Shown here piece after piece: positions 43,174 to 54,762 of a stretch of DNA of 64,000 bases. The notes beneath the pieces are model-generated. The model saw nothing but the letters and a program-made list of their open reading frames with translations. It was not told the DNA's origin and did no database searches. Origin of the DNA: Struthio camelus (taxonomy: Eukaryota; Chordata; Aves; Struthioniformes; Struthionidae); assembly GCF_040807025.1 (NCBI RefSeq), contig NC_090982.1, positions 89,866,963-89,930,962 on the forward strand, written 5' to 3'. A program made the translations under genes and the position numbers. The stretch's first letter is position 1. Each line of letters begins with the position of its first letter.

Positions 43174-44500
43174 CTTTCTAGCCCACTTACAACCTCCCTA
43201 GTCTACTCTAGGTGTCTCTTTTGGCCAAAATTGTGTCCCAGAGCCCTCTTTTAGCCCTCCAGATCCCTTAGGACCTCTCTTTTCCCCCTCAGGATCCTTT
43301 AGGACCTTTGTTCCCAGAGGCTTCCTTTGATCATATAACCCCCTTATGACCCTTCTAGTGAACTCGGTACCCATCTTTTGGCCTTTCCTGTGCCCCAGAG
43401 AGCTCTATTGGCCCTCTAGACCCACTAGAACCTTTCCAGTCACCCCTGAACCCCTCTAGAGGCCTTTATTATGCCACAGAGCTGTCTTTTGGCCCTCCTG
43501 ACCCCTGAGTCTTTTTTTGGCAATGTTAGACCCCTGAGAATCCCTCTAGTGCACTCTGAATGACTCTTCCAAACTTCTTTCTGCCCCAGAACAGTCAGGC
43601 CCTTTGGACCCCTTAGGACCCCTGTAGTCCCCTTGGAACTGCCCTGTAGGATTTCGTTGTACCCCAGAGTTCTGTGTTAACCCTCTGGAGCCCTTAGCAC
43701 CCCTCTAGGCTGCCCTACTCTCCACTTTGGCCTTGAATTTTGACCCACAGACCTCTGTTGGCCCTCTAGTCCCTTCAGAAACCTTCCAGAGGCATTTGTT
43801 ACTCAGAACCAGTCCTTGGATGCTTGTTGTGCTCCAGAGCTGTCTTCTGGCCCTCCAGCACCTACAGGAGCCCGTTTATCTGCTCAGAACCCCTCCTCAG
43901 GTCTTCCTTGTTCCCTAGAGTCATTTTTCAGGGACATGGAGGCCCAAGCGGTCCTCTAGTGCGCTCTAGCCTACTCTTTCAACATTCTGTCAGCCCTAAA
44001 GCTCTATCTTGGCTCCTCAGGCCCCTTAGCACCACTCCAGGGCACTCTGGACCACTCTTTGTGTCTTCCTTGCTGCCCAGAGCTGTCTGCCAGCCCTCCG
44101 CTGGCAAATAGTTCCTTTGGCTAGGAACTGTCTAGTTGCCTCTGAAGCCCTCCTGAGGTCACCCTTGTTCCCCAGGTTTTAATTTGTTGGCCATTGGGTC
44201 TCCTCAGCATCCCTCTAGTGTGTTCTGGGCTACTCTTTTGGCCTGTCTTCTTCCCCGAGGCTGTATGTTGGCCCTCGAGACCCCTTAGGCCCCCTGGAGT
44301 CAACTCACAAGCCCTCTGGAGCCCTGGGTTGGCCCTCCAGCCCCCTCAGCAGCCCTCTCTTCTGCTCTGGAGCCCCCTTTAGGCCACCTTCTTCTCACCA
44401 CAGACATCTGCTGGCCCCCATAAACCCCTTGAAGGCCCCCTCCAGTGTGCTATGGCCTACTCTTGCCTCCTCCTTTGGGCCCCAGAGGTGTCTTTTGGAC
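41560..44500. repeat. Old degenerate tandem repeat (~30 bp)
   Basis: Repeating words CCCCTCAGAACCCCTCCATT, TTTGCCTTCTAGTCCC, GTGCCCCAGAGCCCTC and TTTTGGCCCTCTAGACCCC recur at roughly 27-31 bp, often as groups of about 80 bp. Divergence between units is high and increases to the left. A T-run of more than 20 lies at about 43,150. Short open frames here come from the C/T-rich composition. Confidence 0.75.
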
Positions 44501-47500
44501 GTCCAGCCCCTTTAGCCCCCCTCTAGTCCCTTCAGAAGCCCTGGGGAGACCTTGGTTTGTCCTGGAGCCCCGCTGTGGCCCTCCGGCCCTCCTAGCAGCC
44601 ATCTAGTATACTCGGGACGACTCTTGAACCGAACGCTGTGCCCCAGAGTCCTCTTTAGGCCCTCCAGACCCCTTGGGACTGTTCTTGTTCCCCAGAGGCC
44701 GCCATGGAGGTCCTCCTTCTTCCCCAGAGTTGTCTTTTGGCTAGGCACACGCCTTGAGGGCCCCCTCTGGTGCCCTCGGGACTACTCTGGCAGGTTTCCC
44801 TGTGCCCCAGAGCTGCATCTTGGCTCCCTAGGCCCCTTCGCACTGCTCTAGAGCGCTCCGCACCACTCTCTGGCTCTTCCTTGCTAGCCAGAGCTGTCCC
44901 TTGCTCGTGCCGAGCCCTCAGGAAAGGTCTAGGTGGCCCAGACCCCCTCCAGAGGTCTTCCTTCTCCCCCAGAGTTGCCTTTTGGCTAGGCACACGCCTT
45001 GAGGGTCCCCTCTGGTGCCCTCGGCACTACTCTGGCAGGTTTCCCTGTGCCCCAGAGCTGTCTTCAGGCCCCCCACAGCTCTTAGCACTGCTCTTTCCAC
45101 CTCAGAGCCCCTGGGCAGACCTTTGGGGTGCCCCAGAGCAGTCTTTTGGCTCTCCAGACCCCTTAGGCACTGTCTAGGTGGCCCAGACCCCTCCTCAGCT
45201 CCTCCTCCTTCCCCAGAGTGGGGTTTTGGGCCATGTAAACCTTTGAGGGCCCCCTCTGGGGCCCCCGGCACTACTCTGGCAGGTTTCCCTGTGCCCCAGA
45301 GCTGGATCTTGGCTCCCTAGGCCCCTTCGTACTGCTCTAGAGTACTCCGCACCACACTCTGGCTCTTCCTTGCTAGCCAGAGCTGGCTCTTGCTCGTGCT
45401 GAGCCCTCAGGAACGGTCTAGGTGGCCCAGACCCCCTCCTGAGCTCCTCCTCCTTCCCCAGAGTCTCTTTGTGGCCATGCAGAGCCCTTAGAAGCCCTCT
45501 CGTGACTTCTGAACTACAATTGCAGTACTCGTTGTGCCCCAGAGCTGTTTTTTGGCCCCCCAGATCCCTTAGGCACTGTCTAGGTGGCCCAGATCCCCTC
45601 CTGAGCTCCTCCTCCTTCCCCAGAGTGGTCTTTTAGCTAGGCACACGCCTTGAGGGCCCCCTCTGGTGCCCTCGGGACTACTCTGGCAGGTTTCCCTGTG
45701 CCCCAGAGCTGCATCTTGGCTCCCTAGGCCCCTTTGCACTGCTCTAGAGGGCTCCGCACCACTCTCTGGCTCTTCCTTGCTAGCCAGAGCTGTCCCTTGC
45801 TCGTGCCGAGCCCTCAGGAAAGGTCTAGGTGGCCCAGACCCCCTCCAGAGGTCTTCCTTCTCCCCCAGAGTCTCCTTTTGGCTAGGCACACGCCTTGAGG
45901 GTCCCCTCTGGTGCCCTCGGCACTACTCTGGCAGGTTTCCCTGTGCCCCAGAGCTGTCTTCAGGCCCCCCACAGCTCTTAGCACTGCTCTCTCCACCTCA
46001 GAGCCCCTGGGGAGACCTTTGGGGTGCCCCAGAGCTGTCTTTTGGCTCTCCGGACCCCTTAGGCACTGTCTAGGTGGCCCAGACCCCCTCCTCAGCTCCT
46101 CCCCCTTCCCCAGAATGGGGTTTTGGGTCATGTAAACCCTTGAGGGCCCCCTCTGGTGCCCTCGGCACTACTCTGGCAGGTTTCCCTGTGCCTCAGAGCT
46201 GTGTAGGTGCCCCCCACAGCTCTTAGCACTGATCTATCCAGCTCAGAGCCCCTGGGTAGATCGCAGTACTGTTTTGGCCCTCCGGACCCCTTAGGCACTG
46301 TCTAGGTGGCCCAGACCCCCTCCTCAGCACCTCTTCCGAACCCAGACTTGTCTTTTGGTTAGGCACAAACCTTGAGGGCCCCCTCTGGTGCCCTCGGGAC
46401 CACTCTGGCAGGTTTCCCTGTGCCCCAGAGCTGTGTAGGTGCCCCCCAGAGCTCTTAGCACTGCTCTATCCACCTCAGAGCCCCTGGGGAGACCTTTGGG
46501 GTGCCCCAGAGCACTCCTCTGGCCCTCCAGACCCCTTAGGCACTGTCTAGGTGGCCCAGACCCCCTCCTAAGGTCCTCCTTCTTCCCCAGAGATGTTTTT
46601 TGGCTAGGCACACGCCTTGAGGGCCCCCTCTGGTGCCCTCGGGACTACTCTGGCAGGTTTCCCTGTGCCCCAGAGCTGTCTTCGGCCCCCCCACAGCTCT
46701 TAGCACTGCTCTATCCAGCTCAGAGCCCCTGGGGAGACCTTTGGCGTGCCCCAGAGCAGTCTTTTGGCTCTCCGGACCCCTTAGGCACTGTCTAGGTGGC
46801 CCAGACGCCGTCCTCAGCTCCTCCTCCTTCCCCAGACTTGTCTTTTGGCTAGGCACACGCCTTGAGGGCCCCCTCTGGTGCCCTCGGCACTACTCTGGCA
46901 GGTGTCCCTGTGCCCAGAGCTGGATCTTGGCTCCCTAGGCCCCTTCGCACTGCTCTAGAGCACTCTGCACCACTCTCTGGCTCTTCCTTGCTAGCCAGAG
47001 CTGGCTCTTGCTCGTGCTGAGCCCTCAGGAACGGTCTAGGTGGCCCAGACCCCCTCCTGAGCTCCTCCTCCTTCCCCAGAGTCTCTTTGTGGCCATGCAG
47101 AGCCCTTAGAAGCCCTCTCGTGACTTCTGAACTACAATTGCAGTACTCGTTGTGCCCCAGAGCTGTTTTTTGGCCCCCCAGATCCCTTAGGCACTGTCTA
47201 CGTGGCCCGGAACCCCTCCTAAGCTCCTCTTCCTTCCCCAGAGTGGTCTTTTGGCTAGGCACATGCCTTGAGGGCCCCCTCTGGTGCCCTCGGCACTACT
47301 CTGGCAGGTTTCCCTGTGCCCCAGAGCTGGATCTTGGCTCCCTAGGCCCCTTTGCACCGCTCTAGAGGGCTCCGCACCACTCTCTGGCTCTTCCTTGCTA
47401 GCCAGAGCTGTCCCTTGCTCGTGCCGAGCCCTCAGGAAAGGTCTAGGTGGCCCAGACCCCCTCCAGAGGTCTTCCTTCTCCCCCAGAGTCTCCTTTTGGC

Positions 47501-49250
47501 CTGGCACACGCCTTGAGGGTCCCCTCTGCTGCCCTCAGGACTACTCTGGCAGGTTTCCCTGTGCCCCAGAGCTGTCTTCAGGCCCCCCACAGCTCTTAGC
47601 ACTGCTCTCTCCACCTCAGAGCCCCTGGGGAGACCTTTGGGGTGCCCCAGAGCAGTCTTTTGGCTCTCCGGACCCCTTAGGCACTGTCTAGGTGGCCCAG
47701 ACGCCGTCCTCAGCTCCTCCTCCTTCCCCAGACTTGTCTTTTGGCTAGGCACACGCCTTGAGGGCCCCCTCTGGGGCCCTCGGCACTACTCTGGCAGGTG
47801 TCCCTGTGCCCAGAGCTGGATCTTGGCTCCCTAGGCCCCTTCGCAACTCTCTAGAGCACCCCGCAACACTCTTTGGCTCCTCCTTGCTAGCCAGAGCTGG
47901 CTCTTGCTCGTGCTGAGCCCTCAGGAAAGGTCTAGGTGGCCCAGACCCCCTCCTCAGCTCCTCCTCCTTCCCCAGACTTGTCTTTTGGCTAGGCACACAC
48001 CTTGAGGGCCCCCTCTGGTGCCCTCGGCACTACTCTGGCAGGTTTCCCTGTGCCCCAGAGCTGTCTTCGGCCCCCCCACAGCTCTTAGCAGTGTTCTATC
48101 CATCTCAGAGCCCCTGCGGAGACCTTTGGCGTGCCCCAGAGCTGTCTTTTGGCTCTCCGGACCCCTTAGGCACTGTCTAGGTGGCCCAGACGCCGTCCTC
48201 AGCTCCTCCTCCTTCCCCAGACTTGTCTTTTGGCTAGGCACACGCCTTGAGGGCCCCCTCTGGGGCCCTCGGCACTACTCTGGCAGGTGTCCCTGTGCCC
48301 CAGAGCTGGATCTTGGCTCCCTAGGCCCCTTCGCACTGCTCTAGAGCACTCCACAGCACTCTTTGGCTCTTCCTTGCTAGCCAGAGCTGGCTCTTGCTCG
48401 TGCTGAGCCCTCAGGAACGGTCTAGGTGGCCCAGACCCCCTCCTGAGCTCCTCCTCCTTCCCCAGGTTTCCCTGTGCCCCAGAGCTGTCTTCGGGCCCCC
48501 CACAGCTCTTAGCACTGCTCTCTCCACCTCAGAGCCCCTGGGGAGACCTTTGGGGTGCCCCAGAGCTGTCTTCGGGCCCCCCACAGCTCTTAGCAGTGCT
48601 CTATCCACCTCAGAGCCCCTGGGGAGACCACAGCACTTTTTTTGGCTCTCCGGACCCCTTAGGCACTGTCTAGGGGGCCCAGACCGCTTCCTCAGCTCTT
48701 CCTCCTTCCCTGGAGTGGGGTTTTGGGCCATGTAAACCCTTGAGGGCCCCCTCTGGGGCCCTCGGCACTACTCTGGCAGGTTTCCCTATGCCCAAGAGCT
48801 TGATTTTGGCTCCCTAGGCTCCTTGGCACCACTGTAGAGCACTCCGCACCTCTCTTTGGCTCTTCCTTGCTGCCCAGAGCTGTCTTTTGCTTGTGCTGAG
48901 CTCTCTGAAACTGTCTAGGTGGCCCAGAATCCCTACGGAGCTCCTCCTCCTTCCCCAGAGTCTCTTTGTGGCTATGGAGAGCCCTTAGAAGCCCTCTCGT
49001 GTCTTCTGAATCAGTCTTGCTGTAGTTTTTGTACCTCAGAGCGGTCTTCTGGTCCTCCAGACCCCTTTGGCACTGTCTACGTCTTCCAGAACCCCTCCGC
49101 AGGTTTCTCGTGTTCCCCAGAGGCTTTTTTGCGGTTAGGCCCACCCGTCTAGTTCCCTCCGGACTACTCTGGAAGGTTTCCCTTTTGGGGCTCCCCAGAG
49201 CTCTTAGAACTCCTGTGTTCACATCAGGAGCCCTCTGGACACCTTTGGGT
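44500..49250. repeat. Higher-order repeat of the degenerate family (896 bp and 1,618 bp)
   Basis: The same short units are organised into long, much more similar blocks. CCTTGAGGGCCCCCTCTGGT, followed by TGCCCTCGGGACTACTCTGG, recurs many times. Two blocks at about 44,770-45,180 and 45,666-46,075 match over their length at an offset of 896 bp. A third match at 47,284 is 1,618 bp further, and 45,300-45,600 matches 46,918-47,220 at the same 1,618-bp offset. Higher similarity here than in the flanks means this middle part was amplified later. Confidence 0.85.
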
Positions 49251-50470
49251 TCCCAGAGCCATGTGTTAGTTCTCTGTCCCTGTTGACAGCCCTCTGTTCT
49301 TGCCTGGCCTTTCCTCTTTTATCTTTCCCTGCAAACGTATGTTGGCTTCTTGGGCCCCTCAGTACCTTTCTAGTGTGATATGCACTCCTTTTCCAGCCTT
49401 CCTAGTGCTACAGAGCTCTGTTTTGGACTTCCAGCTCATGTAGTCCCTCCCAAAGCCCTCTGCAGGTCTTTGTTGGATCATAGAGCCCTCATTTGGCCCT
49501 GCAGCTGTCTTTGCAGCTCTGCAGTCTGTTGTGGAACCCTCTTTTGGCTGTAATTGTGCTCTAGAAGTTTTTTGTGCTTGTTGCTCTTGTATTTGGGACC
49601 TCTCTTTGTCTTTCTTTGTTCCCCAGAGCTGTCTTCTGGCCCTCTAGACCCCTCTTGAGCCATGTAGTCACTTCTGAACTCCTCTTGAGGGCTTCCTTGC
49701 ACCTCAGACTCTCTTTTTGGCCATGTAGACCCCTTAGAACCCCTGTAGTGTGCTCTGGAGTCTCTTTTTGGCTTTCCTCATTTCCCAGAGCTGTATCTTG
49801 ATCCTCTAGACTGATTTAGGACCCCTGTAATGGCCTCAAAATGTTTCTGGAGTCTTTTGTCGCAACATGGAGCTCTGTGTTGGCCCTCCAGCCCTTTCAG
49901 CAGCTCTCAATTTTTCTCCCCTCCCCCCCCGCCCACTTTTTTGGCCTTTTATCTTTCCCCCACAGACCTCTGTTGGCTGTCTAGGCTTTTTAGCACCCCT
50001 CTAGTGAACTCTGGAGTTCTCTTTCAGCTTTCCTTTTTTCCCAGAGCCATCTTTTGGCTCTGTCAATCCTTTAAGATTGTTGTAGTGTCCTCAGAACTTT
50101 TCTGAACAGTGCTCTCTGTTCATCATTTAGTGGTCTTAGCAGCCTTGTTTTCCCTTGGACCCCTTGGGGAAACTCTAGTTATTCTCTACTGGCTTTTTTT
50201 TTTTATTGTTCTCTAGTCTGCATTGGAAATGTGTAATCCAATCTGGAGTCCTCTGTAGAGCTTTGTTGTGTTGCATAGACTTCCATTGGTCCTGCAGACT
50301 TGTGAGGAGCCCCTTTATTTTATTCTGGATTATTCTTTGTTGTGCCCCAGAATGCTGCATTGGTCTTTCAGCCCTCTTAGTATCCCTCTTGTGCCCTCCG
50401 GAGCCATCCTGAGATCTCCTTGTGTCAGTTCTCCAGTTAGTGATACAGATATAGTATTCTCCTGGACAAC
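49250..50470. repeat. Degenerate right edge of the repeat family
   Basis: Units such as CCCAGAGCTGTCTTCTGGCC and CCTCTAGACCCCTCTTGAG become steadily harder to recognise to about 50,420. Together with 41.6-44.5 kb on the left, this forms the decayed shoulders of the fresher centre. Confidence 0.65.
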
Positions 50471-51009
50471 TAGTCATTCCAGCCACTGACTTTTTTTCCT
50501 CATCGTTTTAGGTACTATAGAAGACCCATTCCTCTTAGGAAGTGTTCCTATTACAGCAGAGGGCTTGTTCCCAGAGTTCATTTTGATATCCTGGTTTGCC
50601 CTTCAGGAAATGTTGCCCTGCCAGAGCAGCTGTATTCTATGCAGACCTGAACCCATTAGAGGACTATGGTATAGCATTCCCTTTGTAGGCGCTGTGGAAT
50701 GTTGTAGTTTTTTTCCTAAGTATAACCAGAACTCATTTGTAGTTTTTAATTTGAAGGCTTGTGCTAGTTAAGGTAAAAAGGAGTTTAATGACCTACCTCT
50801 TGATAATGTAGATACTATATGAAGTCTCAGTAACAAAACAGATGTTCTATTTCATAGAAGAGGTCTCTTTATCCCTTCTGTCCTCTCTGTTCTAGATGCT
50901 GAGTGGCAGAAGAATTGCTTCTGCCTAGCCCTATGTATTTATGGTTGCTGTTTGTTTGCCCCTCCCCTCCAAAGGGTTTCTGGGTAGGGAAGTGGGTGGG
51001 GCCTAGGGT
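50471..51009. other. Unique sequence upstream of a candidate promoter
   Basis: AT-balanced, non-repetitive. GCCCCTCCCC at about 50,959 resembles a GC-box and lies 50 bases before the TATA box. Nothing coding is supported. Confidence 0.4.
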
Positions 51010-51049
51010 TATATAAAGTGGGGGTCTCTCTTCCCTGAGTTCATTCTGC
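51010..51049 (+). promoter_or_regulatory. TATA box and initiator
   Basis: TATATAAAG at 51,010-51,018 is followed 33 bases later by TCATTCT (A at 51,043), which fits the initiator consensus YYANWYY. Flanks are GGGGCCTAGGGT upstream and GTGGGGGTCTCTCTTCCC between the elements. Spacing is near the usual range. It is the only such pairing noticed, and it lies directly upstream of the exon-module array, so it is the best start for that transcript. Confidence 0.5.
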
Positions 51050-51479
51050 CTTTGATCTGCTGTGGGAGTGGTAGTCTGTAATGGGCTTAGCAAATAACAG
51101 CATTTGAGGATGTACAACTATCCTGGAAGACCTATTTGTACGCTTGGAGATGCGAAGGCCATTGAACAATAGAAGAGCAATGAGGCAGCTTGAGCTGGAG
51201 CTGTGATTATGAGAGGGAAGTGTTTGTAGGAGATAGGGTTTTTTCTTGGGTAGCATCTCGGTGTGGGTTGTTTGGGCTGAAAAAGGGCTTCTGAATATCC
51301 TGTTGTATCTTTTGTTGACGGTCACTGTTGTTTTGTGGTGTTTTTGAGTTTATTGCGGAAGGGATGCAGCTTCTTCACTGGGCTCTTCTGAGATGATGAG
51401 AGTTGGGGAATTGTTTGTTGCTCTGCAGGACTGCAGAAAAGAAGAGACAGGAGGGGTTCAGGGAAAACATTTTTTCCTA

Positions 51480-52575
51480 GTTTTGTACCCTAGGTTTTTT
51501 TGCATTGGGTGCAGTTGTGGTGTGGTGAAGCCAAGCGCTGAGACAGAGGCTGAGCAGGTAAGAGGGGGAGCTGTTTGGGTCAGGGCTCTACTGTGCTGTG
51601 GGGCTGGTGCTGGGCTGCTTCTCAGTGATGTCTTTTGTTGTGCTTTTTCAGGTGCTGTGTGGGCCTTTTCTGGGGTGGCTGAGGGTGTGAGCTGCAGTAG
51701 AAAGGTGTGTCCTTTGTTGTAGGGCTGTTGGGCGTTGCCTGGCAGAATAGTAACTGTGTTGCCTTTCCTAGGTGCCGCAGGTGTCCGCCCAGCCCCAATG
51801 TTGGAGTTTGGACAGGCCGCAGGTGAGGGGAGGGACCGTGGTGTTTGGGAGGAGGGTGTTTTTGGTGAAGAGGCTGGAGGCATCTGGCGTGCAGGTGACC
51901 GCTTGTGTTGTGTTTTGGCAGGTGGGGAAGGTGAAGGTTTGTGACTGAAGGAAGAGCAGAACAGATGTGCCTGGCATCGAGGCTGGTTCTTGAGGACGGC
52001 GCAGCAGTGCCCGAGCTAAGTTGGGAGGGCCAAGGGTGTTGGCTTGTCTTGGGGTGTGTGTGTGTGCGTGTGCTGCAAGTCATTACAGTGCAGAGTCCTC
52101 CTGAGGATGAGTGCTGTGTGTGAGGCAGAGGGAGAGGGGGGTGTGCTAGGCTGGGCAGCTCCAGCCTGTATCTGTGTTGTTGTGTGCTGTGTTTGGTGTG
52201 TGTTGTAGGTGTCCTGTGTTTTGCTGAGGTGTTGATGTTGCTCTTGTCCTTTGTGCTCATGGAGCACGATGCAGACTTTGCAGGGCTAGCACGGTAGGCG
52301 TCTGCAGGTTTTTGGAGTGGCCTGAGCACTCAGTGTTATGCGAAGAGTTTGCATCTCCTCCTGTGCCGCCCGTGAAAAGGGGCGTTGTGTCGTGTCGTGC
52401 CAGATTTGCATTGTAGCATCTGTGGCTCGCCTCGGGCGGCCGCGCTTCTTCGCCTCGGGCGGCCGCGCTTCTTCGCCTCGGGCGGCCGCGCTTCTTCGCC
52501 TCGGGCGGCCGCGCTTCTTCGCCTCGGGCGGCCGCGCTTCTTCGCCTCGGGCGGCCGCGCTTCTTCGCCTCGGGC
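51480..52575 (+). repeat. Exon module 1 (partial) with 23-bp minisatellite
   Basis: Exon-like blocks are d 51,515-51,557 (shortened), e from 51,652, f 51,772-51,822 (TTTCCTAG / CAG-GTGAGG), a short block from 51,922 (GTTTTGGCAG) and one from 52,209 (GTGTTGTAG). Types a-c are absent. It ends in the 23-bp repeat. Confidence 0.6.
52426..52575 (+). repeat. 23-bp minisatellite with NotI sites
   Basis: Exact repeats of CTTCTTCGCCTCGGGCGGCC plus GCG, about 6.5 copies at 23-bp steps (52,431, 52,454 ... 52,569). Each contains GCGGCCGC. It is followed by TTTCAGGGTTTTCTTCCCTG, the flank shared with the other modules. Confidence 0.95.
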
Positions 52576-52779
52576 TCCCTTTCAGGGTTTTCTTCCCTGT
52601 GTGATCATGGTCTTGCTTCTTTCTGGCTGGCCTCTTGTCCAGTGATGGTCCTGGCTTTGCTGGCCCCTTTCCGTCACAGGCCATGGTGTTTGACTCTTTT
52701 GTGGGCTTTTCCTGAGCCTCGAAGCTGCACGGTTGTGGTCTTGTAGGGCTTTGTGCCCGGCAGGGTCTTATGTGTGAGA

Positions 52780-54560
52780 ATTGTTCTTTGTGCCTAGGGC
52801 TTTCCTTTGTGTTTGTGTCTGCTGTTTGTGTGTGCATGTTTGTTTGGGGCTGGAGGTGCCTTGCCTGTGGATTTTTAGCAATGGCAGCGTGCAGAGTGGA
52901 GCGGCACAGGTGAAGGTGTGGGAGGAAAGGGTGGGTGCTGAAGGACTTTGGTTTTGTGGGCATGCCCTCAAGGTGTGGTGTTTTCTGTGTTTTTGCAGGC
53001 ATTGTGTGAAGTGGTGGCGTAGAGAAGCTGAGTGCCGAGACGGAGGCTGAGCAGGTGTGAGGGGCAGCTTGTCATTGAGCGCTTTATTCTGTGACTGGGG
53101 GGTGTTGGGCTGGTTCTTGGTGATGTCTTCTGTTGTGCTTTTTTTCAGGTGCTGTGGGGGGGCCTTTTGCCAGAGGATTTGGGGTGAGTGGAATGGTGAG
53201 TTCTTTGTTGTAGGGCTATTGGGCGTTTCCTGGCGGAAGAGTAACTGTGTTGTGTTGCCTTTCCCAGGTGCTGCGGGTGTCCGCCCGGCCACGATGTTGG
53301 AGTTTGGACGGGGCACAGGTAAGCGGAGGGACCGTGGTGTTTGGGAGGAGGGTGTTTTTGGAGGAAGAGGCTGGTGCTGCGTGGTGTGCGGGTGACAGCT
53401 TGTGCTCTGTTTTGGCAGGTGATGAGGGTGAAGGTTTGTGACTGAAGGCAGATCAGAGAGGAGGTGCCTGGCATCGAGGTGGCTGTTGAGGATGGATGGT
53501 GACGCATGGCAGTGCCCAAGCTAAGTGGAGGGGTCAAGGGTTGGCTTGCCCTGGGGGTAGGGGTGTGTGTGTGTGTTTGCTGACCATGAGTGTATTGTTT
53601 TAGGATGATTGTTTTCGGTGAGGTCAAGGCCGTGGGGTTGTGCTTGGGGCCGGGCAGCTCCAGCCTGTGTCTGTGTTGTTGTGTGCTGTGTGTTGTGTGT
53701 TGTAGGTGTCCTGTCTTTTGCTTAGGTGTTGCTGTTGCTCTTGTCCTTTGTGTTCCTGGAGCACAAAGGATGACTTTGCAGGGCTAGCACAGTAGTCATC
53801 TGTAGGCTTTGGGACTGGCCTTAGCGCTCAGTGTTGTGCAAAGGGATTGTATCTGCTGTGCCGCCCGTGAAAAGGGGCATTGTGTCGTTGCAGATTTGCA
53901 ACATAGCTTCTTCGCCTCTTCTTCGGCGGCCGCGCTTCTTCGCCTCTTCTTCGGCGGCCGCGCTTCTTCGCCTCTTCTTCGGCGGCCGCGCTTCTTCGCC
54001 TCTTCTTCGGCGGCCGCGCTTCTTCGCCTCTTCTTCGGCGGCCGCGCTTCTTCGCCTCTTCTTCGGCGGCCGCGCTTCTTCGCCTCTTCTTCGGCGGCCG
54101 CGCTTCTTCGCCTCTTCTTCGGCGGCCGCGCTTCTTCGCCTCTTCTTCGGCGGCCGCGCTTCTTCGCCTCTTCTTCGGCGGCCGCGCTTCTTCGCCTCTT
54201 CTTCGGCGGCCGCGCTTCTTCGCCTCTTCTTCGGCGGCCGCGCTTCTTCGCCTCTTCTTCGGCGGCCGCGCTTCTTCGCCTCTTCTTCGGCGGCCGCGCT
54301 TCTTCGCCTCTTCTTCGGCGGCCGCGCTTCTTCGCCTCTTCTTCGGCGGCCGCGCTTCTTCGCCTCTTCTTCGGCGGCCGCGCTTCTTCGCCTCTTCTTC
54401 GGCGGCCGCGCTTCTTCGCCTCTTCTTCGGCGGCCGCGCTTCTTCGCCTCTTCTTCGGCGGCCGCGCTTCTTCGCCTCTTCTTCGGCGGCCGCGCTTCTT
54501 CGCCTCTTCTTCGGCGGCCGCGCTTCTTTGCCTCTTCTTCGGCGGCCGCGCTTCTTTGCC
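52780..54560 (+). repeat. Exon module 2 (a-c deleted) with 28-bp minisatellite
   Basis: Exon-like blocks are d 52,999-53,054 (56 nt; donor GTGTGA), e 53,149-53,183 (35 nt; GTGAGT) and f 53,268-53,318 (51 nt; GTAAGC). At about 52,895 the sequence jumps from the region before exon a directly to the region after exon c, so a-c were lost by a deletion. It ends in the 28-bp repeat. Confidence 0.65.
53907..54560 (+). repeat. 28-bp minisatellite with NotI sites
   Basis: About 23 nearly perfect copies of CTTCTTCGCCTCTTCTTCGG plus CGGCCGCG. Only the last copies vary (TTCTTTGCC). The Lys/Arg/Glu/Ala-rich frame on the minus strand and Ala/Ser/Phe frames on the plus strand come from the repeat and are not proteins. 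Confidence 0.97.
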
Positions 54561-54762
54561 TTTGGGGCTCCCTTTCAGGGTTTTCTTCCCTGTGTGATCA
54601 TGGCCTTGGGTTTTTCTGGCCAGCCTCTTGTGCATCCACAGTCCTGGCTTTGCCGGCCCCTTTCTGTCACAGGCCATGGCATTTGAGTCTTTCCTGGGCT
54701 TCTCCTGAGCCTGAAAGGCACAGGGTTGTGGTGTTGTAGGGCTTTGTGCCTGGCAGGGTCTT

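Noticed and set aside
44552-48735. Series of ~100-codon frames of the PSGLLWQVSLCPRA type
   Set aside because: They recur with the 896- and 1,618-bp repeats on both strands and follow the C/T-rich composition.
41560-50470. Assignment of the ~30-bp repeat to the known 41-bp bird satellites
   Set aside because: I could not establish a 41-bp period or a sequence match by eye, so no family name is given.
52286-53002. Minus-strand frame with EEARPPEAKKRGRPRR repeats
   Set aside because: Translation of the 23-bp minisatellite.
53796-54677. Lys/Arg/Glu-rich frame resembling a nuclear localisation repeat on the minus strand
   Set aside because: It is the 28-bp minisatellite read in reverse; all three frames are open on both strands and no start or splice context supports it.
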